From contig CAYUIS010000138.1 in NCBI GenBank assembly GCA_964444825.1, positions 1 through 14,692 on the forward strand: a DNA stretch of 14,692 nt, written 5' to 3'. This DNA comes from CAYUIS01 sp964444825. Lineage in GTDB: Bacteria > Chloroflexota > Anaerolineae > B4-G1. Positions 5,252 to 12,496 of the stretch are shown here, piece by piece. The notes under the pieces were generated by a model that saw only the letters and a list, made by a program, of their open reading frames with translations, had not been told where the DNA came from and did no database searches. The position numbers and the translations under genes were made by a program. Numbering within the stretch: the stretch's first letter is position 1; every line of letters begins with the position of its first letter.

Positions 5252-8167
5252 ATGCGTGGAAAACCACCCGCCACTGAATTCCCGTCCGATTTCCTCGTCC
5301 GAGATGACCTGGAGAAAGTTGCGCCCTTTGTGGCCGAGCTTATTCGCCGGGAGGAGGAGCGCCAGGCGCGCAAGCTGATTCTGATCCCCTCCGAGTCCTC
5401 CGCCCCCAAGGCTGTCCGCCAGGCGTTGGGTTCCGTCTTCCAGAATGTCTACGCGGAGGGATATCCACCGCTGCGTATGACACGGGATCCGGAGGAGCGG
5501 TTAGGGGATATGGCGTGGCAGCTCACGTTCTACCGTCGTTACGCCGACCGGCGCTTTTACAAAGGGGTGGACTATGTCCACTTTGTCGAGTGTCTGGCCC
5601 AGCGGCGGTGCGCGCAGCTTTTCGCTCATGGCTCGATCCTGCCCGAGCACATCCACGTCAACGTGCAGCCGCTGTCTGGCGCGGCAGCCAACCTGGCCGT
5701 GTACTGGGCGTTGATGGAGCCGGGCGACACGTTGATGGGATTGGATCTTTTCCAGGGCGGGCATCTGACCCACGGTTCTGAGTTCAACATCTCCGGCCAA
5801 CGGTACCGGGTGGTCTCTTATGGCGTCGATCCCAAGACAAAGAGGCTCGACTATGATGCCATCCGTGACATGGCGCACGAGCATCGACCAAAGGTGATCG
5901 TGGCGGGGTACACCTCCTATTCCTGGGCACCGGACTGGGCNNNNNNNNNNNNNNNNNNNNNNNNNNNNNNNNNNNNNNNNNNNNNNNNNNNNNNNNNNNN
6001 NNNNNNNNNNNNNNNNNNNNNNNNNNNNNNNNNNNNNNNNGAACCCACGGTGCGGATCCTTGACCTGGCCGGGATCGTGGCGAACAAGAACACGATACCG
6101 GGTGACACCGAGACCGCGTTGGCGACGGGTGTCCGTCTTGGCACGCCGTGGGTCACGCAACGGGGACTGGACGAGGAGGACATGGACACGCTGGCGGGAT
6201 TGATCCACCAGATCGTGACCAATATCCGCCCGTTCGCCTACAATGGTCTGATCGGGACCCTGCCGCGAGGCAAGATCGAGTTGGGCGTGTTGGAAGAAGT
6301 GCGGCGTGGAGTGGCGGCACTGGCCGAGAAGGCTGGGATCGATTTTGAGTACACACAGAGCGACTACCCTCATTTCACGACCATACCGGAGGAGCCTGGC
6401 TCAAAACCGGTCAGCCTGAGGGTCACGGGCTGGCGGGTGCGCCAGTTCATCCAGCAGGTCGCTACCGCGAACGTAGCCGAGCTCGCCGTGGGCGAGTCTA
6501 TCGTCACCTACCTGCTGGACCGGCACGGCGAGCTGATGGACGAGGTGGTGGTGGTACGAGAGGAGCCGAACGATTGGGGGCAGGACCGTTACCTGCTGAC
6601 GCCGGCACCGGAGAGTGCGGTCCGGGTGGCATCCTGGCTGAGGGGGCTGGCAGATGGGTATATCCTGTTCGACGAGGGAGACGTGTACCGGAAGGTGGAG
6701 GGCCCCGTGGTGGTTGAGGAGGTGGACGAGGGGCCAGATCAGGAGACAAGGCGGGATGGGGGCGCGGAGAGCGGCGCCTCTGCCAGCGCGCTCTTTGCCG
6801 CCCAGCCGGGGGCTTTTGACCTGACAAAACCGTATTTCGTGGGGCAAGCCCACCTGGCGGAACAGGCGCGGCTCATAGGCGCAGACAGGGAGGAGTGGCG
6901 CTGGGAGGAGCCGGAGGCGGATCTCAAACGCACACCCCTGTACGAGGTCCACAAGGGCTTGGGGGCGAAGGTGATACCCTTTGCCGGGTGGGAGATGCCG
7001 GTCTGGTACACGTCGGTGAGCGACGAACATCAGGCGATTCGCCAGGCGGCGGGCCTCTTTGATGTAGGGCATATGGGCGTGTTCGAGATCTCGGGACCCC
7101 ACGCCACGGCCTTTCTGGACACGGTGTTTTCCAACTATGTGGCCTGGATCGAGGATGGGCAGTCCAGCTATGGCTATCTGCTCGACCCGGACGGAAAGGT
7201 GATCGATGACGGGATCGTCTATCGCCTCGGGGCTGAGCGCTATCTGATGGTGATCAACGCGTCGAATGAGGACAAGGACTGGGACTGGTTGAATGCAGTG
7301 AACGAGCGTCGCGTGATGATCGATCGGGATCGTCCGTGGGTGCAGGTCGAGGCCCAAGCCATTTTGCGGAATCTGAAGGACCCGGCGTCGGGAGAGCGGC
7401 AGAAGCGGGACATTGCCCTGCAAGGACCGGCATCTCTAGCCACGCTGCAGGCATTGACAAACGATACCATCATCAAAGCTGCCCTGGCTCGGGTGCGCCG
7501 CACCGAACTGATCGAATGCGATCTGGCTGGCATCCCCCTGGTGATCACTCGAACGGGTTACACGGGAGAGGAGTGGGGGTTTGAGATCCTCGTCAGCCCG
7601 GACGATATGGCCAGATTGTGGGATGGGATTCTGGAGGCTGGACAAGCTCTGGGGGTGAAGCCAGCGGGACTGGCGGCTCGGGACTCGACACGGACCGAGG
7701 CAGGGCTGCCCCTCTACGGTCACGAGCTTGCCGGCCCGTTTGATATCTCGCCGGTCGAAGCGGGCTTCCCTGGCTATGTCAAGTATCACAAGCCATTCTT
7801 TATCGGGCGGGATGCACTGTTGGCGCAGGAAGAGGGTCGCACGCGTGAGGTGATTCGCTTCCGTGTCAATCAGAAGGGGGTGCGGAGACCACAGACTGGC
7901 GATCCGGTGGTCAACCGCAGGGGGCAGTTGATCGGCCAGGTCACCAGTTGCTCCATCGATGTCGAGGGGTATCTCCTGGGGCTGGCCGTCGTCGACAGAC
8001 GGGCGAAGGAGCCGGGGACCTCGATCTCCGTCTTTCCCCTGGGGGGCAAGGGACTGGAAGAGGTTTTGAAAACGGGCAACAAGGTCGCCCTGCCGGTCGA
8101 GGCGACGGTGTTGACCCGGTTCCCGGAGCGGGAAGAAACCAGTATGGGTTTTCGAGGACAGGATTAG
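5252..8167 (+). CDS. Serine hydroxymethyltransferase-aminomethyltransferase fusion (interrupted by assembly gap)
   Basis: One polypeptide joins SHMT (glycine + methylene-tetrahydrofolate to serine, reversible, PLP) to the glycine-cleavage T protein, which makes methylene-tetrahydrofolate from aminomethylated H protein. SHMT signatures: LILIPSESSAPKAVRQALGS, NVYAEGYP, VDYVHFVECLAQ, HVNVQPLSGAAANLAVYWAL, GGHLTHGS, and after the gap NKNTIPGD and TGVRLGTPWVTQRG with the carboxylate-binding Arg. The PLP-lysine region falls in the gap. After an acidic linker, the GcvT domain starts near nucleotide 6926 (TPLYEVHKGLG, PFAGWEMPVWY, LFDVGHM) and carries the catalytic Asp region DGKVIDDGIVY, TRTGYTGEEWGFE and AARDSTRTEAGLPLYG. 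The stop is at 8165-8167. A SHMT domain alone would be about 417 residues; here roughly 150 are hidden. The start ATG has AAGGAG eight bases upstream. Such fusions exist in Chloroflexota, to my recollection. Channelling of the folate intermediate is an inference. Confidence 0.93.
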   Translation: MRGKPPATEFPSDFLVRDDLEKVAPFVAELIRREEERQARKLILIPSESSAPKAVRQALGSVFQNVYAEGYPPLRMTRDPEERLGDMAWQLTFYRRYADRRFYKGVDYVHFVECLAQRRCAQLFAHGSILPEHIHVNVQPLSGAAANLAVYWALMEPGDTLMGLDLFQGGHLTHGSEFNISGQRYRVVSYGVDPKTKRLDYDAIRDMAHEHRPKVIVAGYTSYSWAPDWXXXXXXXXXXXXXXXXXXXXXXXXXXXXXXXXXXEPTVRILDLAGIVANKNTIPGDTETALATGVRLGTPWVTQRGLDEEDMDTLAGLIHQIVTNIRPFAYNGLIGTLPRGKIELGVLEEVRRGVAALAEKAGIDFEYTQSDYPHFTTIPEEPGSKPVSLRVTGWRVRQFIQQVATANVAELAVGESIVTYLLDRHGELMDEVVVVREEPNDWGQDRYLLTPAPESAVRVASWLRGLADGYILFDEGDVYRKVEGPVVVEEVDEGPDQETRRDGGAESGASASALFAAQPGAFDLTKPYFVGQAHLAEQARLIGADREEWRWEEPEADLKRTPLYEVHKGLGAKVIPFAGWEMPVWYTSVSDEHQAIRQAAGLFDVGHMGVFEISGPHATAFLDTVFSNYVAWIEDGQSSYGYLLDPDGKVIDDGIVYRLGAERYLMVINASNEDKDWDWLNAVNERRVMIDRDRPWVQVEAQAILRNLKDPASGERQKRDIALQGPASLATLQALTNDTIIKAALARVRRTELIECDLAGIPLVITRTGYTGEEWGFEILVSPDDMARLWDGILEAGQALGVKPAGLAARDSTRTEAGLPLYGHELAGPFDISPVEAGFPGYVKYHKPFFIGRDALLAQEEGRTREVIRFRVNQKGVRRPQTGDPVVNRRGQLIGQVTSCSIDVEGYLLGLAVVDRRAKEPGTSISVFPLGGKGLEEVLKTGNKVALPVEATVLTRFPEREETSMGFRGQD
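5941..6040. other. Assembly gap (100 N placeholder)
   Basis: Exactly 100 undetermined bases, the conventional filler for gaps of unknown size. Comparison with the known SHMT fold (sequence stops after the VDW-equivalent near E. coli residue 183 and resumes about ten residues before the NITVNKN equivalent) implies about 145 missing residues, or roughly 440 bases. The reading frame is preserved across the filler only by coincidence. Confidence 0.9.
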
Positions 8168-8248
8168 GTCCTTTACGAACACGTATTTCACCTGAGCTGA
8201 CTATCGGAAAGGATCTGTCAATCAACCAGCCTGAGGAGGCCAAGAGCT

Positions 8249-9454
8249 ATGGTGACAAGTCGCCGCTTTCGTCTTGCTCTGTTTGGGAGCCTGTACTTTG
8301 CCCAAGGTGCGATGATGAGCTACTTTTTGACGTTCAATATCCTGTACCTGGGCGAGTTTGGGTACAGTGAGGCTGACGTCGGTGCCTTTCAGGCGGTGCT
8401 TGTCGTGCCGTTCGTGCTCAAGATCTTTTTGGGCATGCTCAGCGACGGGGTGAATCTATTCGGCCTGGGGCACCGCAAGCCGTATATCCTGATCGGCCTG
8501 CTCATACAGGGGGTAGCTGTGCTGATCCTCTCGGGGATATCGCCAGCGACAGGGTTGGGTGGCTTTATCACCTTTGCGTTTGTCGCCTCGATCGGGATGG
8601 CGTTGTATGACACCTGTACCGATGGTCTGGCGCTGGATATGACGCCAGAAGACGAGCGGGGCATCGTCCAGGGATTTATGGTTGGGGGACGGGCTGCCGG
8701 CATCCTGGTTCTGCTGTTGTTGGGCGGACTGATCATAGAGACAATGGGATGGCGGTGGCTTTTCTACGTCGTGGGGCTGCTGGCTCTGTTGCCGGTAGCG
8801 CTGGTCTTGCAAGTGCGAGAGGATCCCGAACATATGCACCGCCAGGCGTTCCAATGGCAGGCCTTTAAAGCCTTTGGGCGGGGGACGGTGCTGATGTTGG
8901 CCGGGATGGGGCTGCTGTACTCGCTGGCGATCGACGGTATCTATACCTTCTTGAGCGATCATCTCAGGGACGTCGTCGGCGTGTCGATCGGCAGCGTCGG
9001 GCTGCTGATCGCACTGGCTATGGTGGGCCGCATCGTGGGCGCGCTCTCCAATGCCTGGCTCACCGACCGCATCGGTCACAAACGGAGCCTTTGGGTGGCC
9101 GTGGCGCTCACCAGCCTGTGCAGCGTGGGCCTGGCGCTGGGGGGTGGGGTGTCGCTGATCGGGATCTTTGGGTTCCTGTTTGGCCTGGCCTATGGCTATT
9201 ACACGTCGGTCTATGCGGCGGTGGCGATGGATTTCAGCGACCCACGCATCTGCGCGTCCATGTTTGCTATCTTTATGATGTTCATCAACCTGGGTACGGT
9301 GGGAGGGCAGGTGCTCGGCGGCGTGTTGACCGAGCGGTTGGGCTTTGGCTCCATGTGCCTGGTCTTGGGCGGCGTCAATCTGCTCAATATCCCGTTGATA
9401 TTGGGTGTCTTTCGAGGCCATCAAACCACACCAGGGAAAAAGGAGGCGTGTTGA
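8249..9454 (+). CDS. MFS transporter, AmpG-like branch
   Basis: Inner-membrane major facilitator, 401 residues and about 12 hydrophobic helices. The N-terminus LFGSLYFAQGAMMSYF and the first inter-helix region GMLSDGVNLFGLGHRKPYI (the D/G/R loop 2-3 motif) resemble AmpG/acetyl-CoA-transporter-like MFS members, as does DTCTDGLALDMTPEDERG. A second loop motif appears at the start of the C-terminal half (NAWLTDRIGHKR). The substrate is unknown. Its position between the SHMT-GcvT fusion and a glyoxylate/hydroxypyruvate reductase makes a small organic or amino acid of this pathway a reasonable guess. The ATG at 8249 has GAGGAGG nine bases upstream; a GTG follows directly. It begins 81 bases after the fusion gene and its stop overlaps the next start, so it is part of the operon. 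Confidence 0.85.
   Translation: MVTSRRFRLALFGSLYFAQGAMMSYFLTFNILYLGEFGYSEADVGAFQAVLVVPFVLKIFLGMLSDGVNLFGLGHRKPYILIGLLIQGVAVLILSGISPATGLGGFITFAFVASIGMALYDTCTDGLALDMTPEDERGIVQGFMVGGRAAGILVLLLLGGLIIETMGWRWLFYVVGLLALLPVALVLQVREDPEHMHRQAFQWQAFKAFGRGTVLMLAGMGLLYSLAIDGIYTFLSDHLRDVVGVSIGSVGLLIALAMVGRIVGALSNAWLTDRIGHKRSLWVAVALTSLCSVGLALGGGVSLIGIFGFLFGLAYGYYTSVYAAVAMDFSDPRICASMFAIFMMFINLGTVGGQVLGGVLTERLGFGSMCLVLGGVNLLNIPLILGVFRGHQTTPGKKEAC
9441..9454 (+). promoter_or_regulatory. Ribosome site and TTGA start/stop overlap
   Basis: AGGAGG (9441-9446) is followed after four bases by TTG at 9451-9453, overlapping the TGA stop of the transporter (9452-9454). This arrangement is typical of translational coupling. 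A GTG at 9448-9450 is in frame but too close to the AGGAGG. Confidence 0.65.
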
Positions 9455-10431
9455 ATAGACGACCGTCGGTTTTCGTTACGCGCCGCATACCTGAGGCGGG
9501 TCTGCAGATGATCCGGGAATGCTGTGCTCTACATCTGTGGGAGGGAGAAATGCCCCCGCCAAGGGATGTCCTTGAACAAGAGGTGAGGGACAACGATGGG
9601 CTTCTGTGCCTGGTGACCGAATCGGTCGACGCGGCCCTCATCGCGCAGGGGGAGCGGCTGCGAGTGATCAGCCAGCTCGCCGTCGGGGTGGACAACATCG
9701 ATCTGGAAGCCGCGACGGCATGTAGGATACCGGTGGGGCACACGCCTGACGTGCTGACGGAGGCGACGGCGGATATGGCTTTTGCGCTCCTTCTGGCTGC
9801 CGCGCGGCGAATCCCTGAGGGGGTCGACCAGGTGCGGGCCGGGAGATGGTTGACCTGGGAGCCGACGGCCCTACTGGGTGCGGACGTATGGGGCGCGACG
9901 TTGGGGATCGTTGGCCTGGGCCGGATCGGGACGGCCGTCGCCCTACGCGCGCAGGGATTCAGGATGAGGGTGTTGTACCACGACGCGGAGCGCAGACCTG
10001 ATAAAGAGGCAGAACTGGGCGTAGAGTACGCAGAGTTGGGCATATTGCTGGCTGAGGCGGATTTTGTGAGCTTGCACTGCCCGTTGATCCCCGCCACCTA
10101 CCAGCTCATCAACGAGGAGGCATTGCGGCAGATGAAGCCAACATCGATCCTGGTAAACGCTGCTCGGGGGCCGGTGGTGGACACGGATGGGCTGGTACGA
10201 GCTCTGCGGGAGGGATGGATCGGTGGGGCGGCTTTGGACGTGACCGACCCTGAGCCTATCCCGGCCGATCACCCCCTGGTCGGCCTGTCGAACTGTATCA
10301 TCGTGCCCCACATTGCAAGTGGTACTGTGACCGCGCGGGAACGGATGGCGACGATGGCTGCAGAGAACCTGCTGGCAGGCTTGCGAGGAGAGCGACTGCC
10401 GTATTGCGCAAATCAAGAGGTATACGGATAG
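9451..10431 (+). CDS. D-2-hydroxyacid dehydrogenase, probable glyoxylate/hydroxypyruvate reductase
   Basis: NAD(P)H-dependent reductase of the D-isomer 2-hydroxyacid dehydrogenase family, 326 residues from the TTG start, which is the usual size. The substrate domain shows LAVGVDNIDL. The nucleotide-binding fold has GLGRIG (155-160), and the catalytic set is complete: R239 (VNAARGPVVD), E268 (DVTDPEPIP) and H287 (VPHIAS). The pattern DPEPIPADHPL is characteristic of the glyoxylate/hydroxypyruvate reductase branch (GyaR/GhrB-like) rather than of 3-phosphoglycerate dehydrogenase. It would reduce glyoxylate to glycolate or hydroxypyruvate to D-glycerate in the cytoplasm. The longer open frame back to 9091 lies wholly inside the transporter gene and lacks homology, so the TTG is preferred. 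The neighbours (SHMT-GcvT upstream, unknown protein 7 bases downstream) fit a glycine/serine pathway. Confidence 0.88.
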   Translation: MNRRPSVFVTRRIPEAGLQMIRECCALHLWEGEMPPPRDVLEQEVRDNDGLLCLVTESVDAALIAQGERLRVISQLAVGVDNIDLEAATACRIPVGHTPDVLTEATADMAFALLLAAARRIPEGVDQVRAGRWLTWEPTALLGADVWGATLGIVGLGRIGTAVALRAQGFRMRVLYHDAERRPDKEAELGVEYAELGILLAEADFVSLHCPLIPATYQLINEEALRQMKPTSILVNAARGPVVDTDGLVRALREGWIGGAALDVTDPEPIPADHPLVGLSNCIIVPHIASGTVTARERMATMAAENLLAGLRGERLPYCANQEVYG

Positions 10432-10438
10432 GATAGAT

Positions 10439-10855
10439 ATGAGCCGTGTTATTTCCACCGACGGACCGGGAAAAACCCGTGACCAGCTTCGCCGCACGAT
10501 CGCGGAGGCGCTGCGGCGATTGAGCCAGAAGCCAAAACTGGACGATGAGGCGAAGGACCTGGCGGCATTGATCGTCTTTTGTATGCACGGGATCGCCGAC
10601 ACGGTCGACCAGACGACGACGGCCTGGGAGAAGCGGGATTATTGGATGAAGGCCGAGCGCTTTCGGGAGGAATGGCGTTGGGTGGAACCTGTCGCCGACG
10701 AATTGGGAGCCGTCATCTACAGGAGCCAGTGGGATCAGCTTCCATCAGCGCTGGCCCAACTGATGCCTCACTTTGGCGACATCAAGATCAAAAAGATGAC
10801 GCGCCAGCCGAGGTTGTGGCAGGGCGCGTACGAGCGGCTGATGCAGGACGGCTAG
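10439..10855 (+). CDS. Unknown 138-residue protein of the glycine operon
   Basis: No family recognised. The protein is soluble, helix-rich and charged, with no signal peptide or membrane segment. The N-terminal half reads as helices (RDQLRRTIAEALRRLS, DEAKDLAALIVFCMHGIADTVDQ). The C-terminal half contains REEWRWVEPVADELG (from residue 76), then PSALAQLMPHFGDIKIKKMTR. The block REEWRW-x-EP-x-AD matches 10 of 12 residues of the linker of the SHMT-GcvT fusion in the same operon. The ATG is 7 bases after the reductase stop with only a weak site (GGATAG), suggesting coupling to upstream translation. A regulatory or scaffold role for the fusion enzyme is possible but not shown. Confidence 0.75.
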   Translation: MSRVISTDGPGKTRDQLRRTIAEALRRLSQKPKLDDEAKDLAALIVFCMHGIADTVDQTTTAWEKRDYWMKAERFREEWRWVEPVADELGAVIYRSQWDQLPSALAQLMPHFGDIKIKKMTRQPRLWQGAYERLMQDG

Positions 10856-10945
10856 TACCATAACCGCAACTCGGAACACAAGCACCCTGCGGCGCCCTCC
10901 GAGCCTGTCGAGGGGCGAAGTCGAAGGGTGGGGGTTTGCAGAGCC

Positions 10946-10996
10946 GTCATCCATCGACGGGCTCAGGATGACTCCATCGACGGGCTCGGGATGACT
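10946..10996. repeat. REP-like tandem repeat with inverted ends
   Basis: Two head-to-tail 23-base units (10951-10973 and 10974-10996) differ at one position; each contains CATCGACGGGCTC followed by AGGATGACT or GGGATGACT. The first is also bounded by perfect inverted arms, GTCATCC (10946-10952) and GGATGAC (10966-10972). A decayed relative, GAGCCTGTCGAGGGGCGAAG, lies just upstream (about 10901-10920). The core resembles a dispersed extragenic repeat seen in many environmental bacterial genomes. Confidence 0.6.
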
Positions 10997-11020
10997 GTCT
11001 CAAGGCGAGCGCCAAACCTC

Positions 11021-11091
11021 CGCTCGAAGGGAATTGTCAAATCCCCGTCCAGCACACGCAAGAGCCGGGATTTGGCAATCCCTGGCGAGCG
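11021..11091. repeat. Long imperfect inverted repeat
   Basis: The left arm CGCTCG, a spacer A, then AGGGAATTGTCAAATCCCCG (11021-11047) pairs with CGGGATTTGGCAATCCCT, GG, CGAGCG (11066-11091), with only a few mismatches or bulges. The loop is 18 bases. It lies after the plus-strand operon, has no T-run, and could protect the mRNA 3' end or be a small non-autonomous element. Confidence 0.5.
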
Positions 11092-11110
11092 AGGTGGCGG
11101 CGAACGAGAG

Positions 11111-11147
11111 AAAAAGCAGCCCCGGAAGCTTATGGCGACCGGGGCTG
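11111..11147 (-). terminator. Intrinsic terminator between convergent operons
   Basis: A perfect 9-bp stem, CAGCCCCGG (11117-11125) with CCGGGGCTG (11139-11147), has a 13-base loop. On the minus strand it is followed, after one C, by TTTTT (11111-11115), so it ends the aminotransferase-serA-DUF1015 transcript 18 bases after the last stop. On the plus strand only GTTTCTGG follows, so it may act weakly for the opposite operon too. Confidence 0.85.
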
Positions 11148-11165
11148 TTTCTGGTCCTGGCAAGG

Positions 11166-12482
11166 CTAGAACCGCTCGTCGACGCCGATAGGCATCGCGA
11201 CCAAGCCGCTGATGACCTTGGGGAAAAAGTCGGTGGATTTCTGAGGCATCTTTTCCCCAGCGCCGGTGCAGGTGCGGACCTGTTCCATACGGGTGGGATT
11301 CATAACCAGGAAAAAGTCGGCCTTTCCCTCGTCTACCGCATCGACTCCCATCTGAGGGTCTCGCAGATACTCGATGTTGTCCTTGTGTTCGACGGCGTCC
11401 TTGTCGATGCGCAAGACCCGCTCGATGAACAGCTCGTGGAGCACCGATACATCGAGGAGACGCCAGTCGGGTGAGCGATCGGGCAGCAGCCTCTCCAGAA
11501 CCGCCGGATCCTGCAACGTGAGCACGGCATAGCTGCCGTCGTAGAAGCCAAAGCTCGGTCGCCCCGGTGCTGCATTCTGCAAAGCAATCTCGACCGCCGA
11601 GCGGTCGGGGACCGGCATGACCTCAAAGTACTGTTTTGCCTGATCCAGGGCGGCTTGACCACTCATCTGGCCGTAGGAGTAGATCAAACGGTGGGTGGGC
11701 AGGATCACCAGCCCAGGGTCCTCCATACTGACCAGGGTCACCATACGGAAGTTGAAGCCGGCGTTGGGAGGCGCGTCGGGGTGGGCGGTCCGCATCTCGT
11801 CGCGGTAGTTGAGGGCGGTCTCGTAGCGGTGGTGACCATCGGCGATGATCAGGTTCTGCCGGGGGGCCATCTCCTCGACGACGGCCTGAATCACCTGTGG
11901 ATCGCTCACCGGCCAGAACTGCTGTACCACGTCGTGCTCGAACAGCTCACGTAACTCTAAGCCTGGCTGCCCATCAATCGCCGCGCCCAGCAGTGCGTTG
12001 ATACGGCCGCCGGGATAGAGCATAAAGATGTGGCCAAAGTTGGCCTGCGTGGCGCGCAAGAGGTTGAGCCGGTCTACCTTGGGGCCCGAGTGGGTCCGCT
12101 CGTGGGGCAGGACGACGCCCTCATCAAAGCGGCTGAGTTCCAACGCGGCAATCAGGCCCTTGCGGGTTTTGCGGGTGCCATCGGCAAGGGTGAAGGTCTG
12201 GTGGAGGACGTAGAGGGCCGGGGATGGATCCCGCATCAGGATGCCCTCTTTCAGCCACGCCTGGTAGTAGTCCCGGGCGCGGGTGTAGACGTTGTTCCCC
12301 TCGTCGTCGCCTGGCTCCTCCTTGCCTTTGATGATACGGACGACGGTGTGAGGGCTCTGGGCGTAATACTTGTCCTGGAGCCCGTGGCGCACGCGGTCAT
12401 AGGGCTGGCTGATGACGGTTGAAAGGTCGGCGGTCTTTTCTGGATCGTAGCGTACGCCTTGGAAAGGTCGGATATTCGCCAT
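11166..12482 (-). CDS. DUF1015 family protein
   Basis: Conserved cytoplasmic protein of the DUF1015/COG4198 family, 438 residues, a full family length. Recognisable blocks: N-terminal IRPFQGVRYDPEK, ISQPYDR, the middle block VLPHERTHSGPKVDRLNLLR (125-144), FGHIFMLYPG, and IADGHHRYETAL (212-223). Its biochemical activity is not established, to my knowledge. The DGHHR motif resembles the ATP/ADP-binding motif of the ParB/sulfiredoxin-like serine kinases (SerK/SbnI); that is an inference from the motif alone. The gene is often found beside serA and serC-like genes, and here it follows serA by 14 bases with AAAGGAG before its ATG. It is the last gene of the glycine-riboswitch operon, so a role in phosphoserine/serine handling is the leading hypothesis. 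No phosphoserine phosphatase lies in the window. Confidence 0.9.
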   Translation of the reverse strand: MANIRPFQGVRYDPEKTADLSTVISQPYDRVRHGLQDKYYAQSPHTVVRIIKGKEEPGDDEGNNVYTRARDYYQAWLKEGILMRDPSPALYVLHQTFTLADGTRKTRKGLIAALELSRFDEGVVLPHERTHSGPKVDRLNLLRATQANFGHIFMLYPGGRINALLGAAIDGQPGLELRELFEHDVVQQFWPVSDPQVIQAVVEEMAPRQNLIIADGHHRYETALNYRDEMRTAHPDAPPNAGFNFRMVTLVSMEDPGLVILPTHRLIYSYGQMSGQAALDQAKQYFEVMPVPDRSAVEIALQNAAPGRPSFGFYDGSYAVLTLQDPAVLERLLPDRSPDWRLLDVSVLHELFIERVLRIDKDAVEHKDNIEYLRDPQMGVDAVDEGKADFFLVMNPTRMEQVRTCTGAGEKMPQKSTDFFPKVISGLVAMPIGVDERF

Positions 12483-12496
12483 ATCTGTCTCCTTTG

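Noticed and set aside
6401..7423. A 340-codon minus-strand open frame
   Set aside because: It is antisense to the SHMT-GcvT fusion and has His/Leu/Arg-rich shadow composition without family motifs.
8456..9424. A 322-codon minus-strand open frame rich in Gln and His
   Set aside because: It is antisense to the MFS transporter; the composition reflects the complement of hydrophobic codons.
9091..9450. Upstream extension of the reductase frame
   Set aside because: It overlaps the transporter completely and has no dehydrogenase homology; the TTG start with AGGAGG at 9441 explains the gene better.
10856..11165. Possible CRISPR array from the short repeats
   Set aside because: There are only two adjacent repeat copies with no spacer between them and no cas gene; it matches REP-like sequence instead.
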